Source: Sulfitobacter mediterraneus (GTDB lineage Bacteria > Pseudomonadota > Alphaproteobacteria > Rhodobacterales > Rhodobacteraceae). Taken from it: DNA of 64,000 nt. The stretch is from NCBI RefSeq assembly GCF_016801775.1, contig NZ_CP069004.1:310001-374000 (forward strand), given 5' to 3'. Within the stretch, counting starts at the first letter, position 1, and each line of letters opens with the position of its first letter. The position numbers and the translations under genes are program-made. Positions 24,298 through 33,377 of this stretch are shown piece after piece. The notes below the pieces were generated by a model. The model ran no database searches. It saw nothing but the letters and a program-made list of their open reading frames with translations, and had not been told where the DNA came from.

Positions 24298-24885
24298 TCA
24301 GAGTGCGCCTTTGGTCGACGGAATATCACCCGATTTGCGCGGATCAACCTCGACCGCCTCGCGCAGCGCCCGCGCTACGGACTTGAACGCCGCCTCGACG
24401 ATGTGGTGGCTGTTGATCCCATGCAGCATATCAACGTGCAGGGTAATACCGCCCTGGGTGCCGAAGGCTTGGAAGAACTCGCGCACCAGTTCGGTGTCAA
24501 AAGTCCCGATCTTGGAGGTGGGAATATCCACGTTCCAGATCAGGAAGGGCCGCGCCGACAGATCCAGCGCCGTACGGATCTGTGCGTCATCCATCGGCAG
24601 CAGACAGGCGCCATAACGGCGGATACCACGTTTGTCGCCCAAGGCCTTGGCCAGTGCCTGACCCAGTGTGATGCCCACATCCTCAACCGTGTGGTGATCA
24701 TCAATGTGCAGATCACCCTTGGCGCGGATTTTCATATCAATCAGCGAATGCCGCGCCAGTTGATCGAGCATGTGATCGAAAAAGCCAACGCCGGTCTGGT
24801 TATCATATGCGCCGGTGCCGTCGAGATTGATCTCAACCGTGACATCGGTTTCGGCAGTGGTGCGGGTCAGGGTCGCTGTGCGCAT
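24298..24885 (-). CDS. hisB: Imidazoleglycerol-phosphate dehydratase
   Basis: A 195-residue monofunctional dehydratase acting at the sixth step of histidine synthesis. The two metal-binding signatures are present: [19 protein letters not shown] around residue 68 and [20 protein letters not shown] around 160. There is no phosphatase domain, unlike the E. coli fusion. The ATG at 24885 follows GGAGATC; an upstream ATG at 25023 would add unrelated sequence. It is the first his gene in this cluster, with a divergent regulator-like gene 130 bp away. Confidence 0.95.
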   Translation of the reverse strand: MRTATLTRTTAETDVTVEINLDGTGAYDNQTGVGFFDHMLDQLARHSLIDMKIRAKGDLHIDDHHTVEDVGITLGQALAKALGDKRGIRRYGACLLPMDDAQIRTALDLSARPFLIWNVDIPTSKIGTFDTELVREFFQAFGTQGGITLHVDMLHGINSHHIVEAAFKSVARALREAVEVDPRKSGDIPSTKGAL

Positions 24886-25015
24886 GGGGATCTCCTGCGG
24901 TTTCGCGCCCTTATACCAGCGCAGGCGGGCAGGCCAAGGGCAATGGCACCTGCGATCAGGGATTGCGGCGCATTGGGGCATGTGAGAGTCTGGACCAAAC
25001 CAGAATGAGGCTGTC

Positions 25016-25255
25016 ATGACCACTTGTGTTTTTATCCAGATCCGCTGCCGTCCCGGTTCGACCTACCGTGTGGCCGAAGAAATCGCCCTGCGTGAAATCC
25101 ATTCGGAGCTGTATTCGACGTCGGGCGATTTTGATCTGTTGATGAAGCTCTATATCCCCAAGGGGGAGGATGTTGGCGTCTATATCAACGACAAATTGCT
25201 GGATATCGACGGGATTGAACGCTCGCTCACCACGATGACATTCAAGGTCTTTTGA
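25016..25255 (+). CDS. Stand-alone AsnC ligand-binding domain protein
   Basis: A 79-residue protein equal to the C-terminal RAM/AsnC effector domain of Lrp proteins, without a helix-turn-helix. It shows [19 protein letters not shown] and [19 protein letters not shown]. Such short proteins form oligomers and may bind small ligands or modify Lrp assemblies. It overlaps the next gene by 4 bp. The divergent hisB gene is a possible but unproven functional neighbour. Confidence 0.88.
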   Translation: MTTCVFIQIRCRPGSTYRVAEEIALREIHSELYSTSGDFDLLMKLYIPKGEDVGVYINDKLLDIDGIERSLTTMTFKVF

Positions 25256-25605
25256 TCTTGCGCCGACCTTTGGCGCTATGGGCTGCGGTTCTCGCGGTTT
25301 GTTTGCTTGCGTATCCGGCCTCTGCCGCGCGCACCTACGAAGGGGAGGAGGCCGCGGCGCTGCGCTGTGCCAATATGCTGGCGCTGACCGCTGTTGTATT
25401 GGCCGGGGCGGATCTGATCGGGGATCAGGAAAAAGAGATCATGCTGGGCGTGACCGTGTTGATCCTTGAGCGGCACGTCAGCGGCACATGGCGGCAAAAG
25501 AAAGCCGCGCTGGAGATTGTCCGCGACCGGCGCAGCTTTCCCGACACTCTGGAAGACTACAGGCGCAACGCCGCACGGTGTCTGGCGCAATTTCCGATCA
25601 ACTAG
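25252..25605 (+). CDS. Small exported hypothetical protein
   Basis: A 117-residue protein with a TTG start in the TTGA overlap with the preceding gene; a second TTG at 25258 is equally possible. A signal peptide covers about the first 24 residues (PLALWAAVLAVCLLAYPASA, cleavage after ASA). The mature 90 residues are helical with two cysteines. I do not recognise a family. Coupling suggests coexpression with the AsnC-like protein. Confidence 0.6.
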   Translation: MILRRPLALWAAVLAVCLLAYPASAARTYEGEEAAALRCANMLALTAVVLAGADLIGDQEKEIMLGVTVLILERHVSGTWRQKKAALEIVRDRRSFPDTLEDYRRNAARCLAQFPIN

Positions 25606-25607
25606 GA

Positions 25608-26600
25608 TCAGACCAGATGAACGCCCGGTGTGATCGCCTTGCGCGCCGCAGCGGAGGCCCGGCCAATCTTGGCTTTGCTCTTTTCGCGCATCATGGCGCG
25701 GCCAATGGCACGGTCAAATGTCTTTTTGACCCGCTGGTTGCGGCTGGCATTCGGGGTGATCGGATTGCCGATAGACACGCTGAGCCCCATCGAGGTGCCG
25801 TCATCAAAGAGGGCCGCACCCTGGTCAAGAACCGCATGCACCTGATCTTCGATTTCGGGCCATTGTGGTGGCTCGCTGCCCTGCATGATCGACAAAAACA
25901 CGCCGTCGCCCTGATAGCTCATCAGCATATGTGGACAATCGACAACCTCTGAAATGGCATCGACAACCTCGGTCAAGGCAATGGCAAATTCATGGGTCTG
26001 GCACCGGGCAAACAGCCCGTCGATGTCTTCGATCTTGGTGGCAAAGATGGTGCAGGCGTCGAGCCGGCGGCGCGAAAGCTGCGACAGGTAATTGCCCAGC
26101 GAAAACGGCAGGATCAACTGGTTGAGATGGGAAATCCGGACAGGATCGCTCAGGTCAAAGGGGTGTTGGCCCGGTTCTGCGACGATCTGCTCCAGCGGAT
26201 CAAGACGCGGGACGAGGTCCGTGGTTTCTGTCATCCGGCGGGCAACGCGCACCCGTGTAACCATCTCTTTGACGTCAAAAGGTTTGGTGATGTAGTCGTT
26301 GGCACCCGCGGCAAAGGCGTTTTCGATGCGTTTGTGATCTGTAACCGAGGTCAGCATCAGGATCGGCGTATTGCGATACCGGGGCAGGGCGCGGATGCGC
26401 TCGCACAATGTGATACCATCCATTTCAGGCATCTCGACATCCAGCAAAAGGCAATCGTATTCAACATCCGGATCGGCCAGATGGTTCAGCGCGGCCGGCC
26501 CGTTGCTGGCCAGGGTAATATCCGGCAGGTCAGCTTGTTTGAACACAAGCGGCAAAAGATCAAGGATCAGTGGATCATCATCAACAGCCAAGAGTCTCAT
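25608..26600 (-). CDS. Response regulator with degenerate GGDEF-like output domain
   Basis: A 330-residue protein. Residues 1-120 form a receiver domain with the acidic pocket in LLAVDDDPL, the phospho-acceptor Asp in CLLLDVEMPEMDG (about residue 53), Thr in LMLTSVT and Lys in YITKPFDVKEM. Residues 170-300 look like a nucleotide-cyclase fold in which SYQGDGVFLSI takes the place of the GGDEF motif. It is therefore probably catalytically inactive as a diguanylate cyclase, but might bind nucleotide. The ATG at 26600 gives the correct receiver start. No cognate kinase is adjacent. Confidence 0.75.
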   Translation of the reverse strand: MRLLAVDDDPLILDLLPLVFKQADLPDITLASNGPAALNHLADPDVEYDCLLLDVEMPEMDGITLCERIRALPRYRNTPILMLTSVTDHKRIENAFAAGANDYITKPFDVKEMVTRVRVARRMTETTDLVPRLDPLEQIVAEPGQHPFDLSDPVRISHLNQLILPFSLGNYLSQLSRRRLDACTIFATKIEDIDGLFARCQTHEFAIALTEVVDAISEVVDCPHMLMSYQGDGVFLSIMQGSEPPQWPEIEDQVHAVLDQGAALFDDGTSMGLSVSIGNPITPNASRNQRVKKTFDRAIGRAMMREKSKAKIGRASAAARKAITPGVHLV

Positions 26601-26799
26601 TGCGTACCTTTCCGATTTATTCCCGCGCCTTCTGGCAAGTGGATTGTCGTTCTTGTTATCCATTAACCCTGAGAAATCGGCGAAATTATGACGCTGTTGC
26701 CCACATTGCCCGCACATTTTGGGTTTTTCGAGGTGATATGTGGCACACGCGCAGATTGTTGCCGATTTGCAAGATCGCTTAATCCGTCCGTAAAAACCA

Positions 26800-26825
26800 A
26801 AAAGGCCGCCCGAAGGCGGCCTTTT
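26800..26825 (-). terminator. Terminator of tRNA-Gly
   Basis: A perfect 11-bp stem (AAAAGGCCGCC at 26800-26810, GGCGGCCTTTT at 26815-26825) closes a 4-base loop. Read on the minus strand it is followed by a T run. It lies 28 bp downstream of the tRNA-Gly 3' end. Confidence 0.9.
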
Positions 26826-26853
26826 GATGTCCTGTTGGGTGACAGGATCCGAA

Positions 26854-26928
26854 TGGAGCGGGCGAGGCGATTCGAACGCCCGACCCTAACCTTGGCAAGG
26901 TTATGCTCTACCCCTGAGCTACGCCCGC
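26854..26928 (-). tRNA. tRNA-Gly (anticodon GCC)
   Basis: A 75-base tRNA with encoded CCA. The acceptor stem is GCGGGCG/CGCCCGC, then TA, and the D arm is GCTC/GAGC with an AGGGGTA-type loop. The anticodon stem is TAACC/GGTTA with loop TTGCCAA, anticodon GCC at 26894-26896. The T arm carries TTCGAAT. The discriminator is U (T). A strong terminator follows. Confidence 0.96.
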
Positions 26929-27206
26929 ATCCTTCGGATATGGGGGGAATACCCATCTGCGCTGGGGGCTGCAAGAGGGAAAAACAGCCAAACTGCACTT
27001 TTTTTATCTGATCCGGATTTTGTTTGTTTTGACCGAGTTGGGGCGGCCAGTCTGCATTGGAATTTTGACCTGTCTGCCGGGGCAGGGCGTAAATTGGCAG
27101 GGCTCTGCGGTTCTTTCGAAACACCCGCGCCCTGTTGTTGCCGCGAAGGCGATCGGCGCTTGACCTTGCCCGGTATTCATCGTGGCCTGCCCAAAAAGGG
27201 GCGCCG

Positions 27207-28454
27207 ATGCAAAAGTCACTTCTTGTCCGATTCATTACAGCCAGCGGCGTGACCAACCTTGCAGATGGTGTCGCGACAGTGGCCTGGGCCTGGCTGGCTT
27301 CGCTGTTGACCCGCGATCCTTTGATGATTGCCCTTGTCCCTGTGGCCTTGAGGCTGCCGTGGTTTGTTTGCGCCATTCCAGCGGGGATCATCACCGACAG
27401 GGTCGACCGCCGCAAACTGATCTTGTGGATGGATGTCCTGCGCGGCTTGGCCTTCGTGGTTGTTGCGCTGGTGCTGTGGTCGGTTGCACCGCTGGTGGAT
27501 GCGCCGCAGACCGGCACATCTTATCCTGCGGTGTTCGGTATGGTTTTGTTGGCCGCAATGGCGGTGGGCGTCGCGGAGGTGTTCCGCGACAATGCCGCCC
27601 AAACGATGCTGCCGGCGATTGTCCCGCATGAGGCTTTGGAAAAGGCCAATGGCCGGTTGTGGAGCGTCGAACTGGTCGGCAATGCGCTATTGGGCCCTGC
27701 CGTGGGGGCGACGCTGATCGCGATTGCCGTGCCCTTGCCCTTTGCCCTGAACGCGCTCGCCTATGTGATGGCCGTTGTTCTGATCTGGCAGATGGCAGGA
27801 AGCTTCCGCCCAGAGAGCCAGCCCGACCGCCACTGGCGGCGCGAATTGATGCAGGCGGTGCACTTTCTGCGCAGCAAGCCGCTGCTGATGGCGTTGGCAT
27901 GGATCACCGGCTTCTGGAACCTGCTTTATGAAATGGTCGCCATCGGGCTGATCCTGCACGCACAGGAGAACCTGAACATCGGGGCGCAGGCCTATGGCCT
28001 GATCCTCGCGGCAGGGGCGGTGGGCGGCATCTTTGGCGGCTGGTGTGGCGATCCGATCATCCGCCGCTTTGGCGGCAAGCGCACCGCGCAATGGATGCTG
28101 GCACTGTCGGCACCGGCCTTTGCCGGCATGGCCCTCGCGCCCGGTCCTGTGGCCTTGGGTGTTGTGCTGATGCTCTTCAGCTTTACCGGTCTGGTCTGGA
28201 ACACGGTTTCGGTGTCTTACCGGCAACGCGCGATCCCCGATGCGATGTTGGGACGGGTGAACAGCCTGTATCGTTTGATGGCCTGGGGCATGATGCCCGT
28301 CGGATTGTTGCTTTCCGGGGTAATTGTCCGCATTGCCGAAGCGCCGCTTGGCCGCGATCTGGCCCTGACCGCGCCGTTCTGGGTCGGCACCTTGGGGGCG
28401 GCGGCCTTGGGGGCAATGGGGTGGCGCGCCCTGAACCGCTGGTTCCCTGCCTAG
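27207..28454 (+). CDS. MFS transporter (enterobactin-exporter-like, MFS_3)
   Basis: A 415-residue inner-membrane protein with about 12 hydrophobic segments. The loop between segments 2 and 3 carries GIITDRVDRRKLILWMD, the conserved MFS motif. Segments 4-6 include EVFRDNAAQTMLPAIVP, characteristic of the EntS-like MFS_3 group. Substrate cannot be deduced. The ATG at 27207 removes an upstream extension without membrane character. Its stop overlaps the stop of the converging MAPEG gene by 4 bp. Confidence 0.88.
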   Translation: MQKSLLVRFITASGVTNLADGVATVAWAWLASLLTRDPLMIALVPVALRLPWFVCAIPAGIITDRVDRRKLILWMDVLRGLAFVVVALVLWSVAPLVDAPQTGTSYPAVFGMVLLAAMAVGVAEVFRDNAAQTMLPAIVPHEALEKANGRLWSVELVGNALLGPAVGATLIAIAVPLPFALNALAYVMAVVLIWQMAGSFRPESQPDRHWRRELMQAVHFLRSKPLLMALAWITGFWNLLYEMVAIGLILHAQENLNIGAQAYGLILAAGAVGGIFGGWCGDPIIRRFGGKRTAQWMLALSAPAFAGMALAPGPVALGVVLMLFSFTGLVWNTVSVSYRQRAIPDAMLGRVNSLYRLMAWGMMPVGLLLSGVIVRIAEAPLGRDLALTAPFWVGTLGAAALGAMGWRALNRWFPA

Positions 28455-28840
28455 ATCACCGCATGGGCCAACAGGCCCAAGGCAGTCACCGCCATCATCA
28501 ACAGGGTCAAGAGCATCCCCAACTGCCGCAGGATGATCTTTTGCGGCGTGGCGGCAAAGCCAAGCGCATGCAGCACACGCCCCGCCACCAGCGTCAGCCC
28601 CATCAAATGCAGCGCCACGGCAGGGCTGCCCATCAACTCGCTCATCACCATCAGCAACAGGGCCAGCGGCGCATATTCCGCGCAATTGGCTTGCGCCCGC
28701 ATCCGTTTGAGCAGGTTCTTGTCTCCGGTATCGCCGAGGGACAACCGGTTCGCCCGCCGGTACAGGATCACCCGCCAGCTGAGGCCAAGGAACAGCAAGA
28801 CGATAAGGGCGGCATAAATTGGCGTGATGGACAGGGTCAT
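28451..28840 (-). CDS. MAPEG-family membrane protein
   Basis: A 129-residue protein with four hydrophobic segments, the usual MAPEG size. Family features include TPIYAALIVLLFLGLSWRVI, the basic loop after it (YRRANR), QANCAEYAPLALLLM and the RVLHALGF segment near residue 90. Eukaryotic relatives act in eicosanoid and glutathione metabolism; bacterial roles are poorly known. It is an isolated gene whose stop overlaps that of the MFS gene. Confidence 0.88.
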   Translation of the reverse strand: MTLSITPIYAALIVLLFLGLSWRVILYRRANRLSLGDTGDKNLLKRMRAQANCAEYAPLALLLMVMSELMGSPAVALHLMGLTLVAGRVLHALGFAATPQKIILRQLGMLLTLLMMAVTALGLLAHAVI

Positions 28841-28871
28841 GATCGGGCTCCTTTGCGCCAACCCTAACCCG

Positions 28872-28938
28872 TTTTGCCAAGTGGCAAAGCCTGACCCTGC
28901 GTCGCGCCGCCCGCTGCTTCATTTGGCAAGAAAAACTC
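28872..28938. repeat. Hairpin and core-only copy of the intergenic element
   Basis: TTTGCCA (28873-28879) and TGGCAAA (28882-28888) form a perfect short hairpin. Further on, read on the minus strand, GAGTTTTTCTTGCCAAATGA (from 28938) matches the tail of the G-tract elements at 14062 and 21871 without their G/C-tract stem. Confidence 0.45.
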
Positions 28939-28993
28939 AAGAGCCCGATTTGCCTGAAACGCACCCGCAGCGGTGGGCGCCAACCCGCCAAAG

Positions 28994-29025
28994 AAAAAGG
29001 CCCCAACCGCCGTTGGAGCCTTTGC
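28994..29025 (-). terminator. Terminator of ctaD
   Basis: An imperfect GC-rich stem (AAAGG..CCAAC with GTTGG..CCTTT) around a CGCC loop lies 20 bp past the ctaD stop. On the minus strand it runs into CTTTTTCTTT. Confidence 0.7.
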
Positions 29026-29043
29026 TGTTATTTAAACGTCACC

Positions 29044-30717
29044 TTAGTGGCCGGGTTGTTTGTCCCAGTCTTCCTGCTTGGGCAGGATTTCGAAGGTATG
29101 CTCCGGTGGTGGGCTTGGCAAAGTCCACTCAAGCGTATCGGCATATTCGTTCCATGGGTTGTTGGCCGTGCTGATCGCGCCGCGACGCAGGGAATAAGCC
29201 ATGATCCCGAAGAAGAAGATGAACGAGGCAAAGCTCAGGAACGCGCCCCAGCTCGACCACTGGTTCCAATAGGCAAAGGCCTCAGGATAGTCGATGTAGC
29301 GGCGTGGCATGCCCTGACGACCCAGAAAGTGCTGTGGGAAGAACGTCAGATTGGCGCCAATGAACATCGCCCAGAAGTGCAGCTTGCCCGCCCATTCAGG
29401 ATACATACGGCCCGTCATCTTGGGGAAGTAGAAATATACCCCTGCAAAGATCGCGAACACCGCACCAAGGCTCATCACATAGTGGAAGTGCGCCACAACG
29501 TAGTATGTGTCGTGGTAATAGCGGTCCACAGCAGCCTGCGACAGAACGATACCGGTCACGCCGCCAACGGTGAACAGGAACAAGAAGCCAAAGGCCCAAA
29601 GCATGGGTGTTTTCATCTCAACCGAACCGCCCCACATGGTGGCAATCCAAGAGAAGACTTTAACCCCTGTCGGCACCGCAATCACCATCGTGGCCAGCAT
29701 GAAGTAAGCCTGCTGGTTGAGGGTCATGCCCACGGTGTACATGTGGTGCGCCCACACAACAAAGCCCAATGCACCAATCGCGATGATCGCCCAGACCATT
29801 GGCAGATAGCCAAAGATCGGCTTGCGGCTGAAGGTGGCGATCACGTGGCTGATGATACCAAAGCCGGGCAGAATGATGATGTACACTTCGGGGTGGCCGA
29901 AGAACCACAAGATGTGCTGGTAAAGAACCGGATCACCGCCGCCCGCTGGATCGAAGAAGGCAAAGCCAAAGTTACGGTCCATCAACAGCATGGTGATCGC
30001 ACCCGCCAGAACAGGCAGTGACAGCAGGATCAGCCAGCTTGTGACAAAGATCGACCAGCTGAACAGTGGCACCTTGAACAGGGTCATGCCCGGGGCACGC
30101 ATGTTCAGGAAGGTGGTGATCATGTTGATCGCACCCAGGATCGACGAGGCACCAGAAACGTGCACCGCAAAGATCGCCAGATCCATCGACATGCCGCCTT
30201 CTTTGACGGACAGCGGCGGATAGAGAACCCAGCCTACGCCGGACCCCAGCTGGCCATTGCCGCCAGGTGACAGAACCGAGCAAACAGCCAGTGTTGTACC
30301 GGCCACATAAAGCCAGAACGACAGGTTGTTCATCCGCGGGAACGCCATGTCAGGTGCGCCGATCTGCAATGGCATGAAGTAGTTGCCAAAGCCGCCAAAG
30401 AGCGCCGGAATAACCACGAAGAACATCATCAAGATGCCGTGGCCGGTGATCAGAACGTTCCACAGGTGGCCGTTTGGCGTACAATCTGCCGATGCATCGG
30501 CAAAGAAACGCGCGCCTTCCATACACATGTACTGGACACCGGGATCCATCAGTTCAAGCCGCATGTAAACGGTGAACGCGACCGAGATAAAGCCGACGAC
30601 GGCTGACACGATCAGGTACAAAATACCGATGTCTTTGTGGTTTGTGGACATGAACCAGCGGGTAAAGAACCCGCGATCGTCATGGTGGTCTTGGCCGTGA
30701 ATGGCTGCGTCTGCCAT
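29044..30717 (-). CDS. ctaD: Cytochrome c oxidase subunit I, aa3 type
   Basis: A 557-residue heme-copper oxidase subunit I with about 12 membrane helices. The heme and CuB ligands are seen in [12 protein letters not shown] (low-spin heme His), [15 protein letters not shown] (CuB His with the crosslinked Tyr), [10 protein letters not shown] (two CuB His) and [10 protein letters not shown] (heme a3 and heme a His). It reduces oxygen in the terminal respiratory chain and pumps protons. The ATG at 30717 follows AGGAGGCACC. The other aa3 subunits are not in the window, so ctaD is separate from its partners, as in many Rhodobacterales. Confidence 0.97.
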   Translation of the reverse strand: MADAAIHGQDHHDDRGFFTRWFMSTNHKDIGILYLIVSAVVGFISVAFTVYMRLELMDPGVQYMCMEGARFFADASADCTPNGHLWNVLITGHGILMMFFVVIPALFGGFGNYFMPLQIGAPDMAFPRMNNLSFWLYVAGTTLAVCSVLSPGGNGQLGSGVGWVLYPPLSVKEGGMSMDLAIFAVHVSGASSILGAINMITTFLNMRAPGMTLFKVPLFSWSIFVTSWLILLSLPVLAGAITMLLMDRNFGFAFFDPAGGGDPVLYQHILWFFGHPEVYIIILPGFGIISHVIATFSRKPIFGYLPMVWAIIAIGALGFVVWAHHMYTVGMTLNQQAYFMLATMVIAVPTGVKVFSWIATMWGGSVEMKTPMLWAFGFLFLFTVGGVTGIVLSQAAVDRYYHDTYYVVAHFHYVMSLGAVFAIFAGVYFYFPKMTGRMYPEWAGKLHFWAMFIGANLTFFPQHFLGRQGMPRRYIDYPEAFAYWNQWSSWGAFLSFASFIFFFGIMAYSLRRGAISTANNPWNEYADTLEWTLPSPPPEHTFEILPKQEDWDKQPGH

Positions 30718-31052
30718 GCGGTGCCTCCTAGATAAAGATTTTTGATACACCACGCCTGTTGGCTGACGCGGTGCGCAGTCCCGTTTGTTCTAGTGCGGCT
30801 TTCGCTGGGGGGCAATGGGCGGGTTTGCCGCAGGAGCAGGTTATTTTTGCCAAGTCCGTTGGAAAGCGTGCCGATTTGCCTTGATCTTGGGGCAAAGCGT
30901 CGGAATGCCCAAAATCGGGCGGAGTTCGCAGCGCGGAGGACCGCCAAGGGGGGGATCTGCCTGCACAATGATTCCCCGCCGAATGAAACGTGCGGTGATC
31001 GCGCTCAATCGTGCCAAAGGGTCATCCCTGCAGGAGCTGATCGGGCAGGGGG
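30718..31052. other. Intergenic region upstream of ctaD
   Basis: This 335-bp gap should contain the ctaD promoter, although I see no clear -10/-35 pair. The only peptide of note is the short frame at 30968-31078, described separately. The rest shows nothing I can interpret. Confidence 0.4.
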
Positions 31053-31078
31053 CTAAAGTTGCGCAAAGGCGGATTTGA
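30968..31078 (+). pseudogene. Short DUF3489-like remnant
   Basis: A 36-codon frame (MIPRRMKRAVIALNRAKG and SSLQELIGQGAK) resembles the start of DUF3489 proteins, where a run like ALLRRPEGATLAELMAATGW begins a helix-turn-helix. The downstream part is missing, and the frame overlaps the end of pabB by 26 bp. It may be a decayed remnant or a chance frame. Confidence 0.2.
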
Positions 31079-32183
31079 GCAAGGCTTCGTCATATTCACT
31101 TTGGGCGTTGCTGTCATACACCACCCCGCCGCCGACATTCAGCCGCGCCTGGCCGGTGGGTCCACAGATCAAAGTGCGGATTGCCACGTTGAACTCCATC
31201 GCGCCATCGGGTGCGATCCAGCCGATCATGCCGCAATAGGCCTCGCGGGGGCCGATCTCCAAATCGGCCAATATCTCCATCGCCCGGATTTTCGGCGCGC
31301 CTGTGATTGATCCACAGGGGAAAATCGCCATCAAGATCTCGGCAAGGCCGCAATCCGGTCTGATGGTGGCCGTCACCTCAGAGATCATTTGATGCACAGT
31401 GGCATAGCTTTCGATCTCGAAAAGCGATGGAACCTGAACGCTGCCCACTTCAGAGATCCGCGCAAAATCATTGCGGAGCAGGTCGGTGATCATCAGGTTT
31501 TCCGCCTGATCCTTTTCCGATGCTGCCAAACAGGCCTTTAACATTGCATCTTCTGCGGCATCTGCACTGCGTTTGATCGTGCCTTTCATGGGACGCGCCC
31601 GCAGCTGTCGGTCCGAAGACAGGGAAAAGAACAATTCAGGTGAACGGCACAGCAGTTTTGTCGCCCCCAGATCGACAAATGCACCATAGGGCACGGTCTG
31701 CTTCTGCCTGAGCCTTTCATATAGCTGCCGCAAGCAACCGTCATAGGTTGCAGCAAGAGGGAAGGTCAGGTTGGCCTGATAAATATCGCCGGATTTTAGA
31801 AATTCATGAACGGTATCAAAGGCTTCTTTGTAGGTCTCAAAGCTCCATTCCGGTGCGAATGGGCCAAGGTGGGCGGCGTTCCCTTCGGCTGGCGGGTCGG
31901 TGGGGCGAACCTGGTCAAACACCCCAAACCGCAGCAGCGGCTCTGCGCTTGCACTGCGGAAATTGGGAAAGACATCAGGGCAAAGCACATAGCCCAGCTC
32001 GTATGATGCGTATCCGGCAAGCCATTTGCCGCCGCGCTGGGCCGCATCCATCGCATGCAGTGCCGCGTCAATCTCATCGCGATGCCATGCTTCGACAAGG
32101 TGTTCGGGAGCCCGAAACAATGAGCCGGTTTCGAGCGGCCCCCGATCAAACAGGACGGATGCCTGCGAGATGCCTTGCGTCAT
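31053..32183 (-). CDS. pabB: Aminodeoxychorismate synthase component I
   Basis: A 376-residue chorismate-utilising enzyme of the TrpE/PabB group. It makes 4-amino-4-deoxychorismate for folate synthesis. Key segments are SGDIYQANLTFPL (about residue 130), the nucleophile motif RPMKGTIKRS (about 195), FPCGSITGAPKIRAMEI and the C-terminal NVGGGVVYDSNAQSEYDEA. The lysine in MKGT and the absence of a tryptophan-binding PLES region favour PabB over TrpE. The start directly abuts the stop of the upstream dimeric alpha-beta barrel gene, so the two are cotranscribed. Confidence 0.92.
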   Translation of the reverse strand: MTQGISQASVLFDRGPLETGSLFRAPEHLVEAWHRDEIDAALHAMDAAQRGGKWLAGYASYELGYVLCPDVFPNFRSASAEPLLRFGVFDQVRPTDPPAEGNAAHLGPFAPEWSFETYKEAFDTVHEFLKSGDIYQANLTFPLAATYDGCLRQLYERLRQKQTVPYGAFVDLGATKLLCRSPELFFSLSSDRQLRARPMKGTIKRSADAAEDAMLKACLAASEKDQAENLMITDLLRNDFARISEVGSVQVPSLFEIESYATVHQMISEVTATIRPDCGLAEILMAIFPCGSITGAPKIRAMEILADLEIGPREAYCGMIGWIAPDGAMEFNVAIRTLICGPTGQARLNVGGGVVYDSNAQSEYDEALLKSAFAQL

Positions 32184-32510
32184 CTAGAAGTCGGCAGCGA
32201 TGCGCAGATCGCGAAGGGGGCGCACGATATCAATACAGTCCTGATAGATCTGGTGGGCGCGGTAGGCAGACAAAGCCTCTTCGTTTTCAAATTCTGCGTA
32301 AACAATGACATCGACTTCGTTACCAAAGCGATCTTCATTCCGGTTGCGCGACACTTCAAAGTGTTTGACCGACGGGATCTCGGCCAGTTTTGACAAGCCG
32401 TCAACGATGCGGTCAATGTCATCCACTTTCTTGCTGCTGAAGAAAACGACATGGCGGATGAAATCGGAGCGGGGGTCTTGTTCTGGCACTTGAGTGGTCC
32501 TGCGCGACAT
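32184..32510 (-). CDS. Stress-responsive alpha/beta-barrel (Dabb) domain protein
   Basis: A 108-residue protein with a single Dabb domain (IRHVVFFSSKKVDDIDRIVD, then VKHFEVSRN and VDVIVYAEFENEEALSAYR). Such proteins form ferredoxin-like dimers and are often poorly characterised or act as small cyclase/oxygenase helpers. The ATG at 32510 is preferred over one at 32552. It is transcribed just ahead of pabB, with no gap between them. Confidence 0.85.
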   Translation of the reverse strand: MSRRTTQVPEQDPRSDFIRHVVFFSSKKVDDIDRIVDGLSKLAEIPSVKHFEVSRNRNEDRFGNEVDVIVYAEFENEEALSAYRAHQIYQDCIDIVRPLRDLRIAADF

Positions 32511-32657
32511 TTGGGGAAATTGGGCGATTGCCAAAACGGCTGGTGGGTTCAATCCCGCCTCTTGCTACACAACCCTTTGCCCTGACAAGGGCAAAACGGG
32601 CAGGGGGCGGACATTTGAGCACTCCGGGTTTGGACGCGCCAGATCAGGCAACTTTGC

Positions 32658-33338
32658 CTAGCCGGGCAGAGTGCATTCCCCGGCAGGTTGTTCTGCAAAC
32701 ACGTCTTCAAAGGTCGTCCGCAGCGCGACATCGACGTCATCCATGGTGACGGGCAGGCCCATGTCCACCAGTGATGTCACACCGTGTTGGGTGATCCCGC
32801 AGGGCACAATGCCGCTGAAATGCTCCAAATCGGGTTCCACATTGATGCTGATGCCGTGAAAGCTGACCCATTTGCGCAGGCGAATGCCAATCGCAGCGAT
32901 CTTGTCCTCGGCAGGGCTGCCATCCGGCTGTGGCGGTTTTTCAGGGCGCTGCACCCAAACGCCAACGCGGCCATCGCGGATCTCCCCGCGCAAGTTGAAT
33001 TGATCCAGCGTCGCAATCACCCAGGCCTCAAGCTGGCGCACAAAGCAGCGCACGTCTCGGCCACGTGCGGCCACGTTCAACATCACATAAGCCACCCGCT
33101 GTCCCGGCCCATGATAGGTGTATTGTCCACCGCGTTTGGTCTCATAGACGTCAAACCGGTCCGGGTCTGTCAAATCTTCGATCTTGGCAGAGGTGCCAGC
33201 AGTATAAAGCGGCGGATGTTCGACCAGCCAGATACATTCCTCAGCCTCGCCCGCCGCGATGGCGTTGGCGCGTGCCTCCATCCAGGTTTCGGCCTCGCGG
33301 TAATCGGTCAAGCCGTCTGTTGTGATCCATTCTACCAT
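32658..33338 (-). CDS. lipB: Octanoyl-[ACP]:protein N-octanoyltransferase
   Basis: A 226-residue LipB that transfers octanoate from ACP to apo-lipoyl domains. Signatures are [20 protein letters not shown] (about residues 69-88), [18 protein letters not shown] with the catalytic Lys, and [10 protein letters not shown] with the catalytic Cys (about residue 180). It is cytoplasmic. LipA is not in the window. It lies 40 bp after an unrecognised membrane protein gene on the same strand. Confidence 0.95.
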   Translation of the reverse strand: MVEWITTDGLTDYREAETWMEARANAIAAGEAEECIWLVEHPPLYTAGTSAKIEDLTDPDRFDVYETKRGGQYTYHGPGQRVAYVMLNVAARGRDVRCFVRQLEAWVIATLDQFNLRGEIRDGRVGVWVQRPEKPPQPDGSPAEDKIAAIGIRLRKWVSFHGISINVEPDLEHFSGIVPCGITQHGVTSLVDMGLPVTMDDVDVALRTTFEDVFAEQPAGECTLPG

Positions 33339-33377
33339 GGGCAGGGTTTAGCCTGTCGTGGGAGGCGGGGAAAGAGA

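Noticed and set aside
27687..29006. 439-codon minus-strand frame over the MFS and MAPEG genes
   Set aside because: It overlaps two genes with clear membrane-protein character, and its own translation is low-complexity Arg/His/Gln-rich sequence typical of antisense frames.
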